Source: Burkholderiales bacterium (lineage in GTDB: Bacteria > Pseudomonadota > Gammaproteobacteria > Burkholderiales > SG8-39). Taken from it: a stretch of DNA of 64,000 bases. The notes below the pieces were generated by a model, which was not told the DNA's origin, made no database searches, and worked only from the letters and a program-made list of their open reading frames with translations. Of this stretch, positions 45,887-55,167 are shown one piece after another (within the stretch, counting starts at the first letter, position 1; every line of letters starts with the position of its first letter). The stretch lies in the NCBI GenBank assembly GCA_014860445.1, contig JACZJT010000008.1, forward strand, positions 108,883 to 172,882, read 5' to 3'. The translations under genes were made by a program, and so were the position numbers.

Positions 45887-46011
45887 ATCGCATCGGCGGT
45901 GCTGTCTAGCGGCAGCAGATGGCGCATTATATCCATGCGATTGTCGTCTGTGCGCAGCGGTCGGTCAGGGGGCTTCACGAATCTCCCGAATAGTTTAGAA
46001 TCGTTTTCAAC

Positions 46012-46518
46012 GTGAAAACCAATATGCTGAGAATCGGACAACCCGCACCCCTCTTTTCCCTGGCCGACGCCGACATGGAATCCGTCGCGCTTTCCGGATT
46101 CAAGGGCAAAAAGAATGTCGTGCTCTATTTCTATCCGCGAGACGGCACGCCCGGCTGTACGCTGCAGGCGATCGAGTTCTCCGACCATGACGAGGAATTC
46201 GAAAGACATGACTGCGTGGTGCTGGGCGTATCGCCCGACGACTGCATTTCGCACGCGGAGTTTCGCGACAAGCACGGACTCTCGGTCTGCCTGCTCGCGG
46301 ATCCGGAGGTCGAGGTGTGCAAGAAATACGGCGTGCTCGAGACGAAGGAGTGCGACGGCACGAAGAAGAACGGCGTCGTCCGCGCGACTTTCATAATAGA
46401 CAAGAAGGGAAGGTTGCGTCACGCCCTGTACGGAGTAAACCCGCGCGGGCACGCGATTGAAGTGCTGCAGCTTGTGAAAGAAATCAACCTCGAATGCAAG
46501 TCGCCAAAGACACGGTAG
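46012..46518 (+). CDS. bcp: Peroxiredoxin of the Bcp family
   Basis: The 168-residue product from GTG 46012 (ATG 46024 is an alternative four residues later) has the peroxidatic site PRDGTPGCTLQ with Cys49. The partner Cys five residues on in E. coli Bcp is Ile here, so resolution must use another Cys (candidates in HDCVVLG, PDDCISH, LSVCLLA, VEVCKKY) or a thiol in solution. It reduces hydrogen peroxide and lipid peroxides using thioredoxin. It overlaps the following PPIase gene by 25 bases. Confidence 0.93.
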   Translation: MKTNMLRIGQPAPLFSLADADMESVALSGFKGKKNVVLYFYPRDGTPGCTLQAIEFSDHDEEFERHDCVVLGVSPDDCISHAEFRDKHGLSVCLLADPEVEVCKKYGVLETKECDGTKKNGVVRATFIIDKKGRLRHALYGVNPRGHAIEVLQLVKEINLECKSPKTR

Positions 46519-46988
46519 TCGCGCTCGAAGTACAACTGTCGGATGTGCACGGAAACCTCATCCAGCAGACAGCCGAGTCCGTGCAGTACCTGCATGGCGG
46601 TTACGACGGTATTTTCCCCATGGTGGAAGAGGCGCTGGAAGGCAAAACGACCGGCGACAAGATCGATGTGCGCCTGGAACCGGAGGACGCCTTCGGCGAT
46701 TACGATGCCGAACTGGTGCGCATGGCCGAGCGTGCGCAGTTTCCGCCGGAACTGGAAGTCGGCATGCAGTTCGAACAGGAGAACGGCGCGGACGGAGAAT
46801 CGCTGATCTTTACGGTGACCGATATCGCCGACGATCAGGCGGTGCTCGACGGCAATCATCCGCTGGCCGGAATGGCGCTGCGCTTCGCCTGCACCGTCGT
46901 ATCGGTGCGCGCGGCGACCGCCGGGGAGGTCGAGCGCGGCTATGCAGACGACGATACCGCGGGACCGCTGATTACCGTCGTGCAGTAG
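46494..46988 (+). CDS. FKBP-type peptidyl-prolyl isomerase, SlyD-like
   Basis: The 164-residue product opens MQVAKDTVVALEVQLSD and has the FKBP flap YLHGGYDGIFPMVEEALEGK, then an insert-in-flap domain (about 70-125) as in SlyD. The His/Cys-rich metal-binding tail of SlyD is missing. It probably folds proteins in the cytoplasm. Its ATG lies inside the end of bcp, which couples the two. Confidence 0.87.
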   Translation: MQVAKDTVVALEVQLSDVHGNLIQQTAESVQYLHGGYDGIFPMVEEALEGKTTGDKIDVRLEPEDAFGDYDAELVRMAERAQFPPELEVGMQFEQENGADGESLIFTVTDIADDQAVLDGNHPLAGMALRFACTVVSVRAATAGEVERGYADDDTAGPLITVVQ

Positions 46989-47078
46989 CGTAAAAGAAAA
47001 ACCGGACCAGGCGGGCTGCACAAGGTCCCGTCTGAGCCGATAAGCAGGCAGTAGCAGGCATCGCTTAGGGGAGGGAGT

Positions 47079-48572
47079 ATGTCAGGCATGCTCGGTGTCG
47101 TCAGCTATGGTCTGGGGACCATAGTCGGTTTTATCGTCCTCGCCGTCCTCGTGTTCTGGTTCATCCAGGACGTCACTCAGAAGAAACACGCCGTACTGCG
47201 CAACTTTCCGGTTGTCGGCCGCCTGCGCTATTTTTTCGAGAAGCAAGGCGAGTATTTCCGCCAGTATTTGTTCATGAACGACCGCGAGGAGCTGCCGTTC
47301 AACCGCTCGGCGCGCTCCTGGGTTTACCGACTGGCCAAGGCCGAAGGCGGCATCATCGGTTTCGGATCCACCAGCAACACCAACGAGCCCGGCTCAATCC
47401 TGTTCGTCAACGCACCTTACCCGGTGCTGGACGAGGACCGCCTGCCCACGCCTTCGCTCATGATAGGAGAAGGGTTCGCGAGACAGCCCTTTGAGGCCAA
47501 GTCGATAGTCAACATCAGTGGCATGAGCTTCGGCGCGATTTCGGCGCCGGCGGTGCGGGCGCTGTCGCACGGCGCTGCGCTCGCAGGATGCTGGATGGAC
47601 ACGGGTGAGGGCGGTTTGAGCCCCTATCACCTGGAGGGTGGGTGCGACATCATCATGCAGATCGGCACCGCCAAGTACGGCATCCGTGACCGCGACGGCA
47701 ACCTGTCTGCGGAGCGGGCGAAGGAATTGGCGCCACAGGTCAAGGCGTTTGAAATCAAGCTTTCGCAGGGTGCGAAGCCCGGCAAGGGCGGCGTGTTGCC
47801 CGCGGCAAAGGTGACCGAGGAGATCGCCAGGATACGCGGCATACCGCTGCGCCAGGATTCGATCAGCCCCAACCGCCACCGCGATATCGCCAACGTGAAC
47901 GAGTTGCTCGACAAGATCGCCTACCTTCGCGATTTGACCGGCAGGCCGGTCGGGGTGAAGACGGCCATCGGCGGCTGGCAATTCATGAACGAATTGTGCG
48001 ACGCGATAAACCGGCGCGGCCTGGAGTACGCGCCGGATTTTCTTGCCGTCGACGGTGGCGAAGGCGGTTCGGGTGCTGCGCCGCAGGCATTGATGGATCA
48101 TATGGCGCTGCCGATTGCCGAAGCGTTGCCGCGGGTGGTCGATGCATTGATCGAGTCGGGTTTGCGCCAGCGCATTCGCGTTGTCGCTGCGGGAAAACTG
48201 ATTTCCTCGGCGCGGGCGGCCTGGGCGCTGTGCGTCGGCGCGGATTTCGTCAACAGTGCGCGCGGCTTCATGTTCTCGCTGGGTTGCATCCAGGCGCTCC
48301 GGTGCCACCAGAACAGTTGTCCCACCGGCGTCACCACACACGACAAACGCCTGCAACGCGGCCTGGTCGTGGCGGAAAAACAACTGCGCGTTGCCCAGTA
48401 CGCCACAGGCATGAATCGCGAGATCGACATGATCGCCCACTCCTGCGGCTGCCGACAGGCGCGTGAATTGCGGCGCGAGCACGTTCGCGTGGTGCAAAGC
48501 GCCGGGCAGAGCGTGGCGCTTAATATTCTGTATCCCTATCCTGAAGCGGCGTCCAAGCTCAGGGCAGCCTGA
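47079..48572 (+). CDS. FMN-binding glutamate-synthase-like protein
   Basis: The 497-residue product has an N-terminal membrane helix (about 6-29). The central FMN barrel of glutamate synthase follows: ISGMSFGAISAPAVRALS, DTGEGGLSPYH, IKLSQGAKPGKGG, DGGEGGSGAAP and the cysteine motif CHQNSCPTGVTTHD for a 3Fe-4S centre. It lacks the glutaminase and alpha-subunit C-terminal domains of full GltB. The electron donor and reaction of this short membrane form are not established. GGGGAGGGAGT is a strong ribosome site. Confidence 0.9.
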   Translation: MSGMLGVVSYGLGTIVGFIVLAVLVFWFIQDVTQKKHAVLRNFPVVGRLRYFFEKQGEYFRQYLFMNDREELPFNRSARSWVYRLAKAEGGIIGFGSTSNTNEPGSILFVNAPYPVLDEDRLPTPSLMIGEGFARQPFEAKSIVNISGMSFGAISAPAVRALSHGAALAGCWMDTGEGGLSPYHLEGGCDIIMQIGTAKYGIRDRDGNLSAERAKELAPQVKAFEIKLSQGAKPGKGGVLPAAKVTEEIARIRGIPLRQDSISPNRHRDIANVNELLDKIAYLRDLTGRPVGVKTAIGGWQFMNELCDAINRRGLEYAPDFLAVDGGEGGSGAAPQALMDHMALPIAEALPRVVDALIESGLRQRIRVVAAGKLISSARAAWALCVGADFVNSARGFMFSLGCIQALRCHQNSCPTGVTTHDKRLQRGLVVAEKQLRVAQYATGMNREIDMIAHSCGCRQARELRREHVRVVQSAGQSVALNILYPYPEAASKLRAA

Positions 48573-48597
48573 GCGGCCGCGCACAAATCACTGCAGG

Positions 48598-50103
48598 TCA
48601 ATACAGGGCCGTATTGAGCAGCGTGCGCGCAGGTTCGATCAACTCGCCCGCCGTGATGCCGATCGGTCCCCGGATTTCACCGGCCAGGGCGTCGGCGGCG
48701 GCGCCGTGCAGCCAGACTCCCGCTGCCGCCGCCGCGGTTGCACCGGCCCCCTGTGCCAGCAGTGACGCGATCATGCCGGTGAGGACATCGCCCATGCCTG
48801 CGGTGGCCATTCCCGGGTTGCCGCTGGCGTTGATCAGCCAGGTTCCCTGCAAACCGGCGATGATGCTGCCGTTGCCTTTAAGCACTGCAACCGCGCGGTA
48901 GCGCTGCGCCAGTTCGATCGCTGTCCCGATGCGCTCAGCCTGCACCGCCGCGGTGCTGCATCCGAGGAGGCGGGCGGCTTCGGCCGGATGCGGCGTCAGC
49001 ACGCTGGGGGCGCTGCGCTTCGACAATCGTGCCTGCAGCGTCTTGCTCGCCGCGACGAGATTGAGCGCGTCGGCATCCAGTATCAGCGGGACGTCCGCGT
49101 CGAGCACTTCGCGCAGCAGTTGCTCTGCGGACTTGACCGTACCCATGCCGGGGCCGACGGCGAAAACCGAAATCACCCCGGTCTCAAGCAGTTCTCGCGG
49201 CGTGCGCAGCATCAATTCCGGCTGGCCGTAATCCAGTTCGGGTGGATCGTCGGTCAGCAGTCCGAGAAACACCTTGCCGGCGCCGAGTTTCAACGCAGCC
49301 CGACCGGCCAGCACGGCCGCGCCGACCATGCCGTGCGCGCCGCCGAGCACCCCCACGCTGCCGGCGTTCCCCTTGTGGAAATTGCGCGGCCTTGGCGACA
49401 GCGCCTGCCGCATCGACTCAGCCGCCGTGGTTGCGCCTTTGTTTTCCAGCATCGAGCGGACATCGAGCCCGAGATCGGCGACGCGCAGGTTTTCATCGAG
49501 CGAGCCGCAATAGTCGGGGCCGTCCAGGGTCAGCAGGCCCGGCTTGAGCGCGATGAACGTGATGGTATGCGTCGCACGCAGCGCCGTGCCCATGACGGCG
49601 CCGGTGTCCGCGTTGATACCGCTGGCAATATCCAAGGCGAGCTTTGTGCAGCGCAGGCGATTGATGTCGGCGATCAGTTCGGCATAGCCACCTTCCAGCG
49701 GTCGAGCCAGGCCGATTCCGAACAGGCCGTCCACAACCAGATCCGGCCGCAACGCCGCCGGTGGCGCCGCATAGGTATTGCCGCCGGATTCCCGCCATTT
49801 CCTCAACGCGGCAAGCGCATCTTCGGACAACTGATGTTCGTCCCCCGCGAATACCAGTTCGACACGGTAGAACCAGCGCTTCAGATGCGTCGCCACCTCG
49901 AATGCGTCGCCGCCGTTATTGCCCGGTCCGGCGAGTACCAGCACTTTCTTTCCGTACTCGCCTAGCAGTTCGCGCGCATATTCGGCGGCGGCGAGGCCGG
50001 CGGCTTGCATCAGCGGCGTTGCACCCGGACGTTCCGCGGCGATGCGTTCAAGCGCGCGAATGTCCTCGGTCAGGTAGACGGGCTGGCTGCGATCGGCGCG
50101 CAT
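48598..50103 (-). CDS. nnr: Bifunctional NAD(P)H-hydrate epimerase/dehydratase
   Basis: The 501-residue enzyme repairs damaged NADHX and NADPHX. The N-terminal YjeF domain (about 1-220) has VLAGPGNNGGDAFEVA and the Lys/Asp sites of epimerases. The C-terminal carbohydrate-kinase-like domain has GNPGMATAGMGDVLTG, which binds ADP for the dehydratase reaction. It is 13 bases downstream of the TRAP permease gene and may be carried on that transcript, though the function is general. Confidence 0.95.
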   Translation of the reverse strand: MRADRSQPVYLTEDIRALERIAAERPGATPLMQAAGLAAAEYARELLGEYGKKVLVLAGPGNNGGDAFEVATHLKRWFYRVELVFAGDEHQLSEDALAALRKWRESGGNTYAAPPAALRPDLVVDGLFGIGLARPLEGGYAELIADINRLRCTKLALDIASGINADTGAVMGTALRATHTITFIALKPGLLTLDGPDYCGSLDENLRVADLGLDVRSMLENKGATTAAESMRQALSPRPRNFHKGNAGSVGVLGGAHGMVGAAVLAGRAALKLGAGKVFLGLLTDDPPELDYGQPELMLRTPRELLETGVISVFAVGPGMGTVKSAEQLLREVLDADVPLILDADALNLVAASKTLQARLSKRSAPSVLTPHPAEAARLLGCSTAAVQAERIGTAIELAQRYRAVAVLKGNGSIIAGLQGTWLINASGNPGMATAGMGDVLTGMIASLLAQGAGATAAAAAGVWLHGAAADALAGEIRGPIGITAGELIEPARTLLNTALY

Positions 50104-50116
50104 CGGGCTGAACGCG

Positions 50117-51424
50117 TCAGCGTATGCCCAGCATGCGCCGCGGCAGATAAGTGACGATCTCGGGGAAAATCCAGATGATCGACACGGCGAGCGCCAGCAG
50201 CAGGAAGAAGGGCAGGGCGGCTTTTCCGACGGTAAATATATCCCTGCCGGTCAGACCTTGCAGCACATAGAGATTGAAGCCCACGGGCGGGGTGATCTGT
50301 GCCATCTCGACCACCAGAACGATGAACACGCCGAACCAGAGCAGATCGATTTTCGCAGCCTCCACCGTGGGCAGAATGACCGCGGAGGTGAGCACCACCA
50401 TGGAAATGCCGTCGATGAAACAGCCCATGACCATGAACAGCAGCGTCAGTACCGCTATCAGCATGACCGGCGACAGGTCCTGGCTGGTAATCCAGAGCGC
50501 CATTGCCTTGGGAAGGCCGGTGAATCCCATCGCGGTGGTCAGAAATGCGGCGCCTGTAAGGATGAAGGCGATCATGCAGGAGGTGCGCATCGCCCCCATG
50601 ACACTGCTATAGAAGGTATCCCAGTCGAGCGAGCCCGAGACCGCCGAAAGGATGAGGGAGCCGACCACGCCCAGCACCGCGGCTTCGGTGGGTGTGGCGA
50701 CGCCTGCATAGATCGAACCGATTACGGACGAAATCAGAATCACCGTCGGAATGAGCAGGCGCGAGGCGTACAGCTTTTGCGCGAAGCTCATCTTGATGTC
50801 CGAGGGCGGCGTTTTGTCCGGGTTGAGCAAGGCCCAGATCATGATGTAGCCGGAGAACAGGCTGACCAATAGGACGCCGGGCAATACACCGGCGACGAAC
50901 AAGCGTGCAATCGAAACGTCCGCGGCGACCCCGTAGACGATCATGATGATAGACGGCGGAATCAACAGACCCAGAGTGCCGGCGCCTGCGAGCGAGCCGA
51001 TCACCATGGGCTCGTGGTAACCGCGCTTGCGCAGTTCAGGCACGGTCATTTTTCCGATCGTGGCGGCGGTGGCGGCCGACGATCCGGAGATTGCAGCGAA
51101 AATACCGCAGCCGATGACGTTGCAATGCATCAGCCTTCCTGGCAATGCAGTGAGCCAGGGCGATAGGCCGCGGAACATGTCCTCTGAAATGCGGCTGCGG
51201 AACAGGATTTCGCCCATCCAGATGAACAGCGGCAGCGCCGTCAATGCCCAGCTTGCGCTCGATCCCCAAACCGTAGTGGCCATCAATTTGCCTACCGGAG
51301 AGGACGTAAACAGTTCCATCGCCGCCCAGCCCATCGCCAGTAGCACGACTGCAATCCACACGCCGCCAGCGAGCAGTAGCGCGAGCAGTGCTAGCAGAAA
51401 CAGTGCGATTCCGAGGGTGCTCAT
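50117..51424 (-). CDS. dctM: TRAP transporter large permease (DctM)
   Basis: The 435-residue polytopic protein has about 12 hydrophobic helices and the DctM signature with GVATPTEAAVLGVVGSL and FIDGISMVVLTSAVILP. With DctQ and DctP it takes up an organic acid using a sodium or proton gradient. The start lies three bases after the dctQ stop. Its substrate is set by the binding protein DctP. Confidence 0.95.
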   Translation of the reverse strand: MSTLGIALFLLALLALLLAGGVWIAVVLLAMGWAAMELFTSSPVGKLMATTVWGSSASWALTALPLFIWMGEILFRSRISEDMFRGLSPWLTALPGRLMHCNVIGCGIFAAISGSSAATAATIGKMTVPELRKRGYHEPMVIGSLAGAGTLGLLIPPSIIMIVYGVAADVSIARLFVAGVLPGVLLVSLFSGYIMIWALLNPDKTPPSDIKMSFAQKLYASRLLIPTVILISSVIGSIYAGVATPTEAAVLGVVGSLILSAVSGSLDWDTFYSSVMGAMRTSCMIAFILTGAAFLTTAMGFTGLPKAMALWITSQDLSPVMLIAVLTLLFMVMGCFIDGISMVVLTSAVILPTVEAAKIDLLWFGVFIVLVVEMAQITPPVGFNLYVLQGLTGRDIFTVGKAALPFFLLLALAVSIIWIFPEIVTYLPRRMLGIR

Positions 51425-51427
51425 GGG

Positions 51428-51955
51428 TCAGATATTCTCAGACAGGGAAAGCTTCTTGCCCTGTTCTGCGACGATGTACGACGGCGTGCCCCGGGCAAGA
51501 ACGATGACGAGGTCATCGAGCATGGCGATCGCCATGATCAGCAGACCCAGGGCCATGCCGCTTTGCGGGATCCACAGAGGCACTGCCACCAGACCCTGGG
51601 ACACGTCATTGATCTGGTAGGAAGTCAGCACCATGTCGCCCGCGTACCAGGCGAAGTAGCCGACCAGGAAGGAACTGACCGACAGGCACAGCACTTCGAG
51701 TACTCTGCGCTTGCCGCCGGTGAGCCGGTCAACCAGCATCGATACGCGGATATGTTCGTTGCGGCGATAGGTGTGTGCCAGTCCCAGGAAGGACGATGCG
51801 GCCATGCAGAAACCGGCAAAGTCGTCGAAAGAATAGGCGTCGAAGCCGAGAACGCGGCCGCCGATTTGTGCCAGCGACAATACAGCGATCAGGATCAGAA
51901 ACACGCCGGCGATAACGCCGGAGGCCGTGTAGAGCATTTCGAGGAATTTTCTCAT
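51428..51955 (-). CDS. dctQ: TRAP transporter small permease (DctQ)
   Basis: The 175-residue product has four membrane helices. The conserved central part DDFAGFCMAASSFLGLAHTYRRNEHIRV is the DctQ hallmark (E/D-F-xx-AxxxFLGxAxxxRxxxHI). It partners DctM. A 174-base gap with a stable hairpin separates it from dctP upstream, a common way to make more binding protein than permease. Confidence 0.92.
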   Translation of the reverse strand: MRKFLEMLYTASGVIAGVFLILIAVLSLAQIGGRVLGFDAYSFDDFAGFCMAASSFLGLAHTYRRNEHIRVSMLVDRLTGGKRRVLEVLCLSVSSFLVGYFAWYAGDMVLTSYQINDVSQGLVAVPLWIPQSGMALGLLIMAIAMLDDLVIVLARGTPSYIVAEQGKKLSLSENI

Positions 51956-52081
51956 GCGCCCGCGTTATATATGCCAGTTGGTGTCGAGTATGACCCGACC
52001 GGGCCAACCCGCATCGCAGCAGGTGAACCGAGCGGTGAAATGAACAAAGGATTGGAACGAAAAACCAGGCAGTCGCCGGGC

Positions 52082-52103
52082 GGGAAGGGCGGCCGCCCTC
52101 CCT
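52082..52103 (-). other. Stable RNA hairpin between dctP and dctQ
   Basis: The perfect palindrome AGGGCGGCCGCCCT (52086-52099) is extended by further pairs after one mismatch (52082-52084 with 52101-52103). Read on the minus strand it follows the dctP stop; TTTTT appears only some 18 bases later. It is more likely a stabiliser or weak terminator than a strong one. Confidence 0.55.
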
Positions 52104-52129
52104 GCAATCCGGCGTTTGCTCAATTCGTC

Positions 52130-53098
52130 CTAGTTAAGCTCGTTGAGAATTGCCTGCGCGTCCGGCCCCGTCTTCCTCATCCACTCTTGTGCCATGGCTT
52201 TGCCGATGGCATCGAGTTCGGCTGCCAGTTTCGCGTTGGGTTTTTGTACGACGATGCCGTGGCTCGCCATGGTCTTCTTGTAGCCCTCGTTGTTTTCCGC
52301 GCTGGCGGCCCAGCCTTGTTCCTCGGCATTGGCTGCGATCGTCATAACTTGTTTTTGCAGAGCCGGATCGAGCTTGGTGAATGCGGCCTTGTTTACGATC
52401 ACCATGTTGAACGGCAGGAAGGCCTCTGCGTCGGTATAGTATTTGAGGTAATCCCACGCTTGCGTGTCCACGCCCGTGGCGCCCGATGTGATCATCGCGT
52501 TAACCAAGCCGGTAAGGAAAGCTTGCGGAATTTCCGGCACCTGCACAGTGGTCGGAATCGCGCCGAGCCGCTTGGCGAATTCAGAGGTGACCGGGCTGTA
52601 GGTGCGGAACTTTACGCCATTGAGGTCGGCGGTGGAGTTGAGCGGCGACTTCGTGTAGATCCCCTGCGGCGGCCAGGGCACGACGAACAGCACTTTGATG
52701 CCTTGTGCGTCCAGGCGTTTCTCGACATAGGGGCGCGCGACGCGCAGCAGTTTTTTCGCCTTGGCGTAATTCGGCGCGAGGAAGGGGTTGGAGTCGAAGG
52801 CAAAAATCGGGTTCTCGTTGGCCAATATCGAGCCCAGTATCTGGCCGATGTTGACCTGGCCGGTCTGCACCGCGCGCTTGATTTCCGGATGCTTGATCAG
52901 CGACGCGGCACTGTGGACCACGATCTCAAGTTTGCCGCCACTGGCCGCTTTGACGTCCGCGGCGAACTGCCTCACGTTCTTGGTGTGGAAGTTGCTGTCG
53001 GCGTAGGGCGTGGGCATGTCCCACTTGGTTTGCGCCTGTGCGGTGCCGAAGGTGGCCCCCGCGATGAGCGCGGCGAACATTGCTAGTTTCAATTTCAT
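52130..53098 (-). CDS. dctP: TRAP transporter substrate-binding protein (DctP)
   Basis: The 322-residue product has a signal peptide (MKLKLAMFAALIAGATFGTA, cleavage near residue 22) and the DctP fold. TADLNGVKFRT holds the conserved Arg that usually clamps the substrate carboxylate, and GATGVDTQAWDYLKYYTDAE lies in the second lobe. ATG 53098 has GGGAG before it; the frame runs nine residues further without support. The ligand is not predictable, but the neighbours suggest an amino-acid-derived C5 acid. Confidence 0.93.
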   Translation of the reverse strand: MKLKLAMFAALIAGATFGTAQAQTKWDMPTPYADSNFHTKNVRQFAADVKAASGGKLEIVVHSAASLIKHPEIKRAVQTGQVNIGQILGSILANENPIFAFDSNPFLAPNYAKAKKLLRVARPYVEKRLDAQGIKVLFVVPWPPQGIYTKSPLNSTADLNGVKFRTYSPVTSEFAKRLGAIPTTVQVPEIPQAFLTGLVNAMITSGATGVDTQAWDYLKYYTDAEAFLPFNMVIVNKAAFTKLDPALQKQVMTIAANAEEQGWAASAENNEGYKKTMASHGIVVQKPNAKLAAELDAIGKAMAQEWMRKTGPDAQAILNELN

Positions 53099-53143
53099 GC
53101 TTGCTCTCCCGTGTTGATGATGCATTTCAGAATCCGCTTGGTA

Positions 53144-54256
53144 TCAGGTGCTACAGGCAATTTGCGCAACGTGCTTTGCCAGAGCCAGTGACGCGGTGAG
53201 TCCTGGCGATTCGATTCCGAATAAATTGACCAGACCCCCTACGCCGTGTACATCCGGACCCTGTATCAGGAAATCGCCCGCCGCTTGGTCGGGGCCTCCC
53301 AGCTTGGGCCGTATGCCCGCGTAACCCGGCGCCAGTTGTCCGTCTTTAAGCCCCGGCCAGTAATCACGTATCGCCCGATAAAAACCATCCGCGCGGCGCA
53401 AGTCGACATCGTAGTCTATTTTTGCGATCCATTCCACGTCGGGACCGAAGCGTGCCTGCCCCGCCATGTCCAGCGTCAGGTGCACGCCGAGGCCGGCGGC
53501 CTCGGGCACGGGATAAATCAGGTGGCGAAAGGGCGAGCGTCCGCCGAGGGCATAGTAATTGCCTTTCGCGTAATGACAGGGCGGGACCTTGTCCGGCGGA
53601 AATCCTTGCAGGGCGGCGGCCACGCGCTGGGCCGTTAGCCCTGCGCTGTTGATCACTGTGCGCGCGCTTATCGTCATCGGCTCGGCGCCACCGACCTCGA
53701 GCGTAATGCCCGCGCCCCGCTGCGTTGTACCGCCGATTACCGGGCTATGCAGCGCGAGCATCGCGCCGTGGTCTTCGGCTTCCCCCTGATAGGCGAGCAT
53801 CAGACCATGGCTGTCGATGATGCCGGTTGACGGCGAATGCAGCGCCGCCACGCAGCGCAACTGCGGTTCCATCGCCCTTGCTTCTTCCGCAGTCAGCAGC
53901 TTCAAGTCGTGCACGCCGTTGGCCGTCGCCTGGGCGAGTATCTTGTGCAGTGTTTCGATCTGCGCGGGCGATGTGGCCACGATCAGCTTGCCGCAGCGGC
54001 GATGGGCGACGTTATGTGCTTCGCAGTAGGCGTAGAGCAGTTCCTTTCCCTGCACGCACAAGACGGCTTTAACCGATCCGGGCGGGTAATAGATGCCGGC
54101 GTGAATGACTTCGCTGTTGCGTGAGCTGGTTTCCGTGCCGATTGCGCCCGCCGCTTCGAGCACGATGACTTCGCGTCCGGCCAGAGCCAGGGTTCTCGCG
54201 CAAGCCAGGCCGATTACGCCCGCGCCGATGACGACGCAATCTACGCTCTCCGTCAC
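53144..54256 (-). CDS. FAD-dependent oxidoreductase, L-2-hydroxyglutarate oxidase-like
   Basis: The 370-residue flavoprotein has the FAD motif [17 protein letters not shown] and ends with [18 protein letters not shown], as in the DAO family. [20 protein letters not shown] and [14 protein letters not shown] are diagnostic of LhgO/L2HGDH-type enzymes, which oxidise L-2-hydroxyglutarate to 2-oxoglutarate. In this cassette a related 2-hydroxy or amino acid is possible. It lies 15 bases downstream of the DUF1445 gene on the same strand. Confidence 0.87.
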   Translation of the reverse strand: MTESVDCVVIGAGVIGLACARTLALAGREVIVLEAAGAIGTETSSRNSEVIHAGIYYPPGSVKAVLCVQGKELLYAYCEAHNVAHRRCGKLIVATSPAQIETLHKILAQATANGVHDLKLLTAEEARAMEPQLRCVAALHSPSTGIIDSHGLMLAYQGEAEDHGAMLALHSPVIGGTTQRGAGITLEVGGAEPMTISARTVINSAGLTAQRVAAALQGFPPDKVPPCHYAKGNYYALGGRSPFRHLIYPVPEAAGLGVHLTLDMAGQARFGPDVEWIAKIDYDVDLRRADGFYRAIRDYWPGLKDGQLAPGYAGIRPKLGGPDQAAGDFLIQGPDVHGVGGLVNLFGIESPGLTASLALAKHVAQIACST

Positions 54257-54271
54257 TGGATGAGTTCGGGC

Positions 54272-55069
54272 TTACAGTACGGCGAGCCGGCTGTTGTTCA
54301 GGTCGGTGATCAGCATGGACCCCGGGGCGTGGGTGATGCAGAAATCCGGTTTGGCCTCCGCGATAACGGCCTGCGGCGTCACGCCGCAGGCCCAGAACAC
54401 CGGCAACTCGTCCGTATCGATGTCAACTTTGTCGCCCCAGTCCGGCCGCGCGAGGTCGCGGATGCCGATCAGTTCCGGCTTGCCCAGATGCACCGGCGCG
54501 CCGTGCACGCCGGGAAAGCGCGAAGTGATCTGGATCGCGCGGATCGCATCGGCGGGGCGGTACGGCCGCATCGATACCACCAGTGGTCCGTGAAAACGTC
54601 CGGCAGCGGCGGTCTGGATGTTGGTGCGGTACATCGGCACGTTGACGCCGCGGTCCTGGTGCCGCAGGCGCAATCCGTCTTCCAGCAGCGCCCATTCGAA
54701 TGAGAAGGAGCAGCCGATGATGAAACTCACCAGATCGTCGCGCCACACGTGTGCGATGTCGGTCGGTTCCTCCACCATGGTGCCATTCCTGAACACGCGG
54801 TAGCGCGGTACATCGCTGCGCATGTCGATGTCCGCGCCCAGCGAGGGCAGCGAGGGATCGCCCGGCTCGGATACTGCGAGCAGCGGGCAGGGCTTGGGAT
54901 TGGCCTGGCAGAAACGCAGAAAATCCGATGCGAGATCGGCCGGCAGGATGACCACATTGCCCTGTACGCAGCCGGGCGCCAGCCCCGAGGTGTGGCCGCT
55001 GATTTCGCCGCGGCGTATGCGCTGCCTGATTGTCTGTGCTTCGCTTGGTGTCAATTCGGTGCGGTTCAT
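54272..55069 (-). CDS. D-glutamate cyclase-family protein (DUF1445, putative hydro-lyase)
   Basis: The 265-residue product matches the DUF1445/YcsI family: [40 protein letters not shown]-like [13 protein letters not shown], and [18 protein letters not shown]. The mammalian relative is D-glutamate cyclase, which interconverts D-glutamate and 5-oxo-D-proline; bacterial members are mostly unstudied. ATG 55069 gives the usual length; an upstream in-frame ATG is not favoured. It is divergent from the 5-oxoprolinase, with 98 bases between start codons. Confidence 0.9.
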   Translation of the reverse strand: MNRTELTPSEAQTIRQRIRRGEISGHTSGLAPGCVQGNVVILPADLASDFLRFCQANPKPCPLLAVSEPGDPSLPSLGADIDMRSDVPRYRVFRNGTMVEEPTDIAHVWRDDLVSFIIGCSFSFEWALLEDGLRLRHQDRGVNVPMYRTNIQTAAAGRFHGPLVVSMRPYRPADAIRAIQITSRFPGVHGAPVHLGKPELIGIRDLARPDWGDKVDIDTDELPVFWACGVTPQAVIAEAKPDFCITHAPGSMLITDLNNSRLAVL

Positions 55070-55167
55070 CGTGTCATCGTTTTCGAGCGTGCTATCATTT
55101 CCATATCCTAGCAGAAGCTCATGGACGCGTGCATCAGTCCGACTCATGCGCGCGCCCGAACGACGAA

